This document shows positions 59,445 to 64,000 of a stretch of 64,000 bases of DNA, piece by piece. The notes below the pieces were generated by a model. The model was not told the DNA's origin and did no database searches. It saw nothing but the letters and a program-made list of their open reading frames with translations. This DNA is from Thermodesulfobacteriota bacterium (GTDB taxonomy: Bacteria > Desulfobacterota > DSM-4660 > Desulfatiglandales > Desulfatiglandaceae): positions 210,023 to 274,022 of the forward strand of contig JANQDY010000089.1 of assembly GCA_028278625.1 (NCBI GenBank), in the 5' to 3' direction. The position numbers and the translations under genes are program-made. Numbering within the stretch: position 1 is the first letter of the stretch; each line of letters begins with the position of its first letter.

Positions 59445-59582
59445 GATACCCCCTTTGAGGTGTGGATGGACATCATGACCGGAAAGGCCGACGGCCAGCA
59501 GATGTTCATGGAGCAGAAATACACCGACAGAGGAGACCTTTCCCTGATGATGCGAATGGGAGATCTCCTCGGAAACGGGTGA
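59445..59582 (+). pseudogene. C-terminal remnant of an SCP2 sterol-carrier-like protein
   Basis: The frame reads DTPFEVWMDIMTGKADGQQMFMEQKYTDRGDLSLMMRMGDLLGNG and stops at 59582. TPFEVWMDIMTGKxDGQQMFMxxKYxxxGDLSLLMRM is typical of the end of the SCP2 sterol-binding domain. Nothing of the rest of the gene is upstream; instead the GGGGACAG repeat begins. The fragment was therefore probably left behind by an insertion, deletion or rearrangement at the repeat. About 46 codons remain. Confidence 0.6.
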
Positions 59583-59783
59583 TTTTGAGCTCTTCGCCTT
59601 ATCCGGGACAGAAATGTCTCGGTTTAAGAGCAGACCTCGTGCCTTATCAAAGTCGCTTCCAACGCTTCACAGGGCACAAAAGAGATGCGGACTGTAAACG
59701 AAGTACGTGTAATGGTGAATGCAATATTTTTGATGCCGCCCGCCTTTTGTGCTCCTGCGCAAGCGGTTGTTGGCAGTTTTTTT

Positions 59784-60080
59784 TCAGTAATGATAGCGGG
59801 CTGGTACAAAATCGATCCTGTCATGACCCACGACATAAACAAGACGATGTTCCTGTGTTATTCGACGAGACCAAACACCGGATCCAAGAAATTTTAGAGG
59901 TTCAGGTTTTCCGATACCCTGAAAGGGATCACGCATTACTGATTCTATCAATTGAAAAATACGAAGAGCCGTTTTTCGATCAGTTTCGACCCAATACTTA
60001 AGGTCCTCTCTAAATTCCGGTTGGAATACGGATTCTCTTTTTGTCTTCTTAGTGGATCGTTTTTTGGTGCTTTTACTCAA
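59784..60080 (-). CDS. yoeB: Txe/YoeB-family ribosome-dependent mRNA interferase toxin
   Basis: A RelE-fold toxin that cleaves mRNA at the ribosome. The family core is complete: VFQPEFREDLKYWVETDRKTALRIFQLIESVMRDPFQGIGKPEPLKFLGSGVWSRRITQEHRLVYVVG ending in the catalytic ARYHY. The likely start is a TTG at 60080, which overlaps the antitoxin stop region and has GAGG six bases upstream; an ATG at 60104 without ribosome site is the alternative. From 60080 the protein has 98 residues, with a lysine-rich N-terminal extension (STKKRSTKKTKRE) not usual for the family. It is the second gene of the yefM-yoeB operon. Confidence 0.9.
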   Translation of the reverse strand: MSKSTKKRSTKKTKRESVFQPEFREDLKYWVETDRKTALRIFQLIESVMRDPFQGIGKPEPLKFLGSGVWSRRITQEHRLVYVVGHDRIDFVPARYHY

Positions 60081-60351
60081 AGCCGACCTCGTTTCGAAGG
60101 TCATCGATTGTTTGTGAAACACCAGTACCTTTTTTAACCCTATCAAGTGCCGTCAGAAGTCGCTTTGCATTTTTAGGCGAACGAAGAAGATGCGCTGTTT
60201 CGAGCACACCAGCGAGTTCATCGGCGGTTATCATTGCAACATCTTCGTGTCCACGACGCTGAATAATAACGATCTCTCGGTTATTAGTGACCTCATCCAG
60301 CAAAGAGGCCAAGCTTGCACGAGCTTGAGTGTATGTAGTCTGTATTGCCAT
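60073..60351 (-). CDS. yefM: YefM/Phd-family antitoxin
   Basis: A 92-residue antitoxin of the YefM/Phd family: MAIQTTYTQARASLASLLDEVTNNREIVIIQRRGHEDVAMITADEL is the classic N-terminal DNA-binding dimer domain, and the C-terminal half (SPKNAKRLLTALDRVKKGT) is the flexible toxin-binding part. ATG 60351 follows GGGAGGGGAAA. The upstream palindrome contains TGTACA, the known YefM-YoeB operator core. Overlaps the toxin gene by a few bases. Confidence 0.92.
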   Translation of the reverse strand: MAIQTTYTQARASLASLLDEVTNNREIVIIQRRGHEDVAMITADELAGVLETAHLLRSPKNAKRLLTALDRVKKGTGVSQTIDDLRNEVGFE

Positions 60352-60368
60352 TTTCCCCTCCCATGTTT

Positions 60369-60409
60369 ATGTACAGATAAACAGTACATGTCTTGAAAGG
60401 AATTGTCAA
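60369..60409 (-). promoter_or_regulatory. yefM-yoeB promoter and operator
   Basis: ATGTAC (60369-60374) and GTACAT (60384-60389) form an interrupted palindrome with a TGTACA at its left end. On the minus strand TTGACA (60409-60404) and TACTGT (60386-60381) with a 17-bp spacer form the promoter, and the -10 box lies inside the operator, as expected for YefM-YoeB autorepression. Confidence 0.7.
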
Positions 60410-60532
60410 TATGTATCAAACAAGCTCGAATTTTGTTGTGTGGTCGGCTGGGTTGGTCGTTGGTCGTGTGCTCGTGGGTCGGACCAAGTAATATAGGGAT
60501 TAAGCAAGCTGTCCCCGATCTGCCCAGTAGAA

Positions 60533-62905
60533 TTATTTCTCAATAATACATATGCTAATAACTTTTGCATTACGATTAATCGTTTCAGCAAACCCCAACC
60601 ATTTTTTATAGTTCATCTGTTCTATCTTGCGATTGCAGTGAAGTCGAAGTGAACCTTCCAGAGTCAGCGAGGTTCGATCACACATATATGTAAGGCCCCA
60701 TCCACCTCCTTCTTGGCCATACACTGTCACATCAGAAATGCGGTGCTCTCGGAGACTTATTTTTTGTGTCTTTTCAATCCCTTTCAAAAAAGAAAGCCGC
60801 GTTTCATGGCAAAGGTCAAGTATTGCCATCGCAGCCTCCACTCGGCCAGGGAGTCTGGAGTTTTCCAAACGTTCAATCATCTTTTTCATTTTATAAGGAA
60901 TCTTTTGGTTTGGTTTTGCTGCATGTCTTCTACGAGAGCCATACTGATACGAGTAATATTCATCAAACTGACCGGTATAAGACAATAAGCTCATCCTTGG
61001 TTTTCCAGATTCCTTTTCCAATTCCTCCGCAATATCATCGACATAAAGGCCCTCGTTCATATAGTAACCAAAGAGGTCGAGCTCATCATGAGCCTCCAAA
61101 ATTCCTAGGTGTGCCACATTAACTCTTCGTTTGACATAATGAGGAAACATTGGAGGTAACTCGATGATATCACCAATCACAATGAGGTCATAAAGGCTCA
61201 CCACCCATGAATATTCGCCATTTTTGAAAAACCCTATGTCAGAATCTGCATGCAAAAGTGCCGTTAGATGCCCCATAGTTGCCAACGAAATGGATATCAA
61301 AACAATGTCACGTATTCCAGGAGGTAAAATGAAGTCTGGTTCGCCGTCATCTCTACGAAAGATCGATTCCCTGTCTCGTGTGATGTAATTTTTTGCCCGA
61401 AGCGCCTGCAAATGCGATTTTGCGATCACTTTCTCCAGGTCACGGCGTAGCCGGTCAGGCGCCCCTCTGAGTGCGGGAGCCGTAATGTTTGCCCCTTTGA
61501 CTTCAATCAGGAAGACTACCCCATCATAAACTGCGATAGCATCGATCTCCGCTTCGCTGGATTTGTTTTCCTTACTTAGATATAGAAGATTCTTTCCGAT
61601 GCTGGCGCCAGGCATCATTCCCTGTAAAATATCCACAGATCGGTTAAGAACGTAATCATGCCGCTGCTTTTGATATCGTTGCCACACAGACTCGCCAACA
61701 TTTTTCAAAGCTGTTTCAAAAGCAGGCTGTATTGCCCAATCTATCAGCATTGGCGCGCTTGCCAGATAACGTCCTTCGTGGTGCACAAACGGACGCTCGC
61801 GTAATGGATGGGTAGGAGATGGAATAATATCGAATTTAGCCGACAGACAGCCGAAATTCATCGACATAGAAGATAGAAAATTGCTGATTCTTTCGCGAGA
61901 GACCGAAGATTCCTTAGCCAGATCATCAACGGTAAAACTACAAATATCATCAGCACCAATAAGGAGCCATGCAAGCGTTGCTGACGTTAAAAAACGATCA
62001 ACCTCTTCAGGTGAGCGGCGTAACAATTCGCTATAGAACTGAGATGTTGATAGAATGTCCTCTCCCTGAAAGTCCGTCTTATCAATGGAGAGTGATCCGG
62101 AACGCCTAGCCTTTCGGACAATCTTTTTGTAATTATTCTTAGCCTCACGAGCTTTGTGCAACCTTTCTGAAAATAAGCGATTAATACGATTACTGATCGC
62201 GCGAGATAAGGCAAGCGCATCATCAATTGAGAACCCAATCTGCGATAACAGCTCATTTTCGAACGGCTGGAAAAGACATTTAAGGACTTCATGATGATGA
62301 TGTTCATACGCCGGATTTCTTACAGTAAGCTCGTGTGAGTGCATCCAAGTGCGGAGCTCTTCAAGCGTTGTTGGGTCTTCTAATACCTTTTCAGCGTCGA
62401 TTTTTCGTCGGGCATATTTCCCTACTTCGCGCCAGTATGTGGCCTGAAAGACATGCTCAGTTTCTTCCTGCACTTTGTGTAGCACAGGAAGAATCGACAA
62501 AAATTCGGTACCGTTTGAATAGGGATTTTTTAGCGCCAACAGGGTGGCGTACTCAGAGACGAAGGGCCTGCCAGGATGGGAATACTCTTTGTACGTATCC
62601 GGGTTTGTAACATGATTCTGCAATGTCAATGCGCCAAGGATGGTGAATGTATTGAACTTTTGTAATTGGCTCTCAATAGACTGAACACGTTGTTCAATGT
62701 CAGCAAACAAAGTGTCGACAGAGTTCGCCAGGTTCTCCATTAGCGATTGCTGTTCTGATTCTGTACGTTTTGTTTCGCAATGAATGAATCTGCCATGCCG
62801 TTCCATCCGGAATCCCGGACCTTCAACCACATTAACAGTATCAGGAAGAGGAAGGCTTACAGAGATTCTTGATGCTTTTTTTGTTGTTTTCTTTCGTTTG
62901 GCCAT
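60533..62905 (-). CDS. Large unknown protein with PD-(D/E)XK nuclease-like core
   Basis: A protein of about 790 residues that I do not recognise as a named family. After a basic N-terminus (AKRKKTTKK), a helical region with coiled-coil character (residues about 50-90 and 140-260) is followed by a possible helix-turn-helix (FTVDDLAKESSVSRERISNFL, residues about 327-347) and an SEAEIDAIAVYDGVVFLIEVKG segment (residues about 453-474), where Asp458 and E471-V-K473 match the D-xn-ExK core of restriction-type nucleases. The C-terminal 300 residues show no known motif. ATG 62905 lacks a ribosome site; a TTG at 62914 is possible. Its position among toxin-antitoxin modules and a group II intron suggests a defence or mobile-element function, which is inference. 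Confidence 0.7.
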   Translation of the reverse strand: MAKRKKTTKKASRISVSLPLPDTVNVVEGPGFRMERHGRFIHCETKRTESEQQSLMENLANSVDTLFADIEQRVQSIESQLQKFNTFTILGALTLQNHVTNPDTYKEYSHPGRPFVSEYATLLALKNPYSNGTEFLSILPVLHKVQEETEHVFQATYWREVGKYARRKIDAEKVLEDPTTLEELRTWMHSHELTVRNPAYEHHHHEVLKCLFQPFENELLSQIGFSIDDALALSRAISNRINRLFSERLHKAREAKNNYKKIVRKARRSGSLSIDKTDFQGEDILSTSQFYSELLRRSPEEVDRFLTSATLAWLLIGADDICSFTVDDLAKESSVSRERISNFLSSMSMNFGCLSAKFDIIPSPTHPLRERPFVHHEGRYLASAPMLIDWAIQPAFETALKNVGESVWQRYQKQRHDYVLNRSVDILQGMMPGASIGKNLLYLSKENKSSEAEIDAIAVYDGVVFLIEVKGANITAPALRGAPDRLRRDLEKVIAKSHLQALRAKNYITRDRESIFRRDDGEPDFILPPGIRDIVLISISLATMGHLTALLHADSDIGFFKNGEYSWVVSLYDLIVIGDIIELPPMFPHYVKRRVNVAHLGILEAHDELDLFGYYMNEGLYVDDIAEELEKESGKPRMSLLSYTGQFDEYYSYQYGSRRRHAAKPNQKIPYKMKKMIERLENSRLPGRVEAAMAILDLCHETRLSFLKGIEKTQKISLREHRISDVTVYGQEGGGWGLTYMCDRTSLTLEGSLRLHCNRKIEQMNYKKWLGFAETINRNAKVISICIIEK

Positions 62906-62956
62906 TGTGTTCAAATGCCGGCGATGGTGTATTTCGTTCTTTGTTATTTGATGATC

Positions 62957-62994
62957 GCGTAGGTCAGGGGCCTTTCGGCCCCATTCCCCCCTAA
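62957..62994 (-). ncRNA. Group II intron domain VI
   Basis: A GGGGCC-GAAA-GGCCCC hairpin (plus-strand positions 62967-62982) downstream of domain V, followed by TGACCTAC with a candidate branch-point A and the 3' end. Boundaries are approximate. Confidence 0.6.
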
Positions 62995-63028
62995 GAACCG
63001 TGCATGACAGTTTTCCGTCACACGGCTC
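62995..63028 (-). ncRNA. Group II intron domain V (catalytic hairpin)
   Basis: The 34-nt minus-strand element begins GAGCCGTGTGACGG and ends TCATGCACGGTTC with an AAAA tetraloop region, matching the domain V pattern (AGC catalytic triad in the lower stem and a bulge). It is the most conserved RNA part of group II introns and lies 50 nt after the maturase stop. Confidence 0.85.
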
Positions 63029-63078
63029 AAGCGTCTCAAAAGGCAGCCCTTGTGGGGCGGCCCGGCTGTATTACTTTC

Positions 63079-64000
63079 CTAAGCCGCAGCCATGGCCCGG
63101 TACTCCCGGGCGGCCATGGCCGGCAACAGCTTGCTCTCCTTTTTGTGCCGACGACGCCAGAAATAGCCGGCGTATTCCGGCAGGTAAGGATTGGCAGCCG
63201 CTTTGATCTTCACATATCTTCGAATCCCGGTTGCACTGACCCGCAAGACCTGGTAAAGCTTCTTTCCGGACCTGGCGGCCTTTGCAAATACGGCAAATAC
63301 ATTCTTCCCGGCTGCCGACCAATAATGCCGGATCAGCCATGCCACGGATTTCGTGGGGTGCCGTCGGCGCAGCATGCGCCGAAGTTGTTCAAAGACATAG
63401 GTGTCGATACGATCAAAGGCCTCCGATGCCACCACGTGGCGGTGGTAATTCGCCCAACCTCGAAGCGTATCGTTGAGCTTCTTGATCAGGACCGGCATCG
63501 GCGCACTGACGTGTTTACGGATCAGTTCTTTTATCTTCCGCTTGAGGGCGTGAACTCCCTCATTCGATGGCGTGATGTGCAGTACTCGGCCATGCTTGCG
63601 AAAGGTTTGCCCGAGGAATGTAAATCCGTCTTTGATGTGCGTGACCACGGTCTTCTCAGATGAGAGCTCGAGGCCCCGCTCGCTGAGGAAGCCCTCGACC
63701 ACCGGCTGAATAGAATCTTCCAGGATGGATTTTGATTTTCCTGTGATGATGAAGTCATCAGCGTAGCGGACGAAATTGATACGGCACCGACGTTGGACTG
63801 CACAACGGACGGTTTCCTCCAATCCGTCGAGTACCATATTCGAGATGGTGGGACTGATGATCCCGCCTTGCGGAACTCCCTTGCGTGTGGGATAGAGGAT
63901 GCCGTTTTCCACATATCCCGCTTTCAACCACTTACGAAGAACGGCTTTGTCCATGGGGATGTTCTCCAAAATCCATTTGAAAGAGATATTGTCGAAGCAA
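63079..64000 (-). CDS. ltrA: Group II intron reverse transcriptase/maturase (C-terminal part)
   Basis: The frame runs open to the right edge, so about 307 C-terminal residues are present. RT motifs include KGVPQGGIISPTISNMVLDGLEE, the catalytic FVRYADDFIITG, and LGQTFRKHGR; the maturase X domain follows (LNDTLRGWANYHRHVVASEAFDRID), and the end KKESKLLPAMAAREYRAMAAA lacks an HNH endonuclease, so it resembles the RT-X form. The protein splices its own intron and inserts it by target-primed reverse transcription. The true start is outside the window; the codons upstream of 63969 (CFDNISFKWI) continue the RT domain. Confidence 0.95.
   Translation of the reverse strand, partial: CFDNISFKWILENIPMDKAVLRKWLKAGYVENGILYPTRKGVPQGGIISPTISNMVLDGLEETVRCAVQRRCRINFVRYADDFIITGKSKSILEDSIQPVVEGFLSERGLELSSEKTVVTHIKDGFTFLGQTFRKHGRVLHITPSNEGVHALKRKIKELIRKHVSAPMPVLIKKLNDTLRGWANYHRHVVASEAFDRIDTYVFEQLRRMLRRRHPTKSVAWLIRHYWSAAGKNVFAVFAKAARSGKKLYQVLRVSATGIRRYVKIKAAANPYLPEYAGYFWRRRHKKESKLLPAMAAREYRAMAAA

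Larger units (their letters stand above)
59036..59783. other. Gene-poor region with hairpin repeats and a degraded gene end
   Basis: About 750 bases between hisF and yoeB without an intact gene. It contains a 14-bp-arm hairpin at 59296-59333, the inverted repeat with GGGGACAG cores at 59359-59436 and a coding remnant at 59445-59582. The rest (59036-59295 and 59583-59783) shows no recognisable feature. Confidence 0.55.
62954..64000 (-). mobile_element. Group II intron, 3' part (runs off the right edge)
   Basis: The minus strand carries the C-terminal half of an intron-encoded reverse transcriptase/maturase, then the ribozyme domains V (62995-63028) and VI (about 62957-62994). The 3' splice boundary is probably near 62954 (…CCTACGCGAT). 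The intron sits about 50 bp upstream of the unknown nuclease-like gene and reads toward it. The 5' part is outside the window. Confidence 0.85.

Noticed and set aside
59462..60001. A 179-codon plus-strand frame across the SCP2 remnant and antisense to yoeB
   Set aside because: Its sequence is Cys-, His- and Arg-rich without motifs, and it overlaps the well-supported yoeB gene on the other strand.
1..64000. tRNA, rRNA and CRISPR features
   Set aside because: No cloverleaf with anticodon context, no rRNA-like stretch and no evenly spaced direct repeat array was seen anywhere in the window.

Overview
The window looks like a chromosome segment of a strictly anaerobic, metabolically versatile bacterium, most likely a Desulfobacterota (former Deltaproteobacteria) sulfate reducer or syntroph. 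This is inferred from gene content: indolepyruvate:ferredoxin oxidoreductase, a UbiD/UbiX decarboxylase set, a 4-hydroxybenzoyl-CoA-reductase-like molybdenum enzyme, several CoA-transferases, acyl-CoA dehydrogenases and thiolases, an IPTL-CTERM surface protein, and many small toxin-antitoxin modules. No rRNA, tRNA or CRISPR was seen.

Layout. 0-0.4 kb: 5' end of iorA. 0.5-1.2 kb: an AAA ATPase. 1.5-12.5 kb: an 11-gene minus-strand operon (CoA-transferase, carboxyltransferase, thiolase, two MaoC-type hot-dog proteins, two SDRs, two acyl-CoA dehydrogenases, Nudix, MFS) with a near-perfect sigma-70 promoter and a divergent GntR/FCD regulator. Both the dehydrogenase pair and the MaoC pair combine one subunit with catalytic residues and one without, the arrangement known from heteromeric steroid-degradation enzymes, so the operon probably beta-oxidises a bulky or cyclic acyl-CoA. 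13.4-22 kb: mixed genes (YkgJ-type cysteine protein, HXXEE membrane protein, iron-sulfur flavoprotein, OYE-family reductase, solute-binding protein, a second thiolase, mltG, a LysR regulator).

22.4-33.4 kb: an aromatic-acid cluster. UbiD decarboxylase, an acyl/aryl-CoA ligase, a Tm-1-like UPF0261 protein and UbiX lie on the plus strand, followed by a convergent IclR regulator and a FAD / 2Fe-2S / molybdopterin enzyme operon that ends in a ThiF-MoeB-like and a ThiS-MoaD-like gene. The same inverted repeat, GTTCA-N6-TGAAC, lies upstream of ubiD, of iclR and of the molybdenum-enzyme operon, which suggests that IclR ties the two transcription units into one regulon.

33.5-53.7 kb: an HD-GYP response regulator, a beta-lactamase-fold serine hydrolase, a LysM lipoprotein, two membrane proteins, a CoA-transferase, a TetR-RND efflux operon with a palindromic operator on its promoter, a SAM methyltransferase, gluconokinase, the IPTL-CTERM protein, two tandem paralogous Tat-exported solute-binding proteins without a permease, and a Cache/PAS histidine kinase.

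53.8-64 kb: an accessory island with BrnT/BrnA, a class III cyclase, HipB/HipA, a GNAT acetyltransferase and a divergent hisF separated by an attC-like hairpin, several hairpin repeats and a degraded SCP2 fragment, YefM/YoeB, an unrecognised 793-codon protein with a PD-(D/E)XK-like core, and, about 50 nt upstream of that gene, the 3' end of a group II intron (domains V and VI plus the C-terminal part of its reverse transcriptase) that runs off the right edge.
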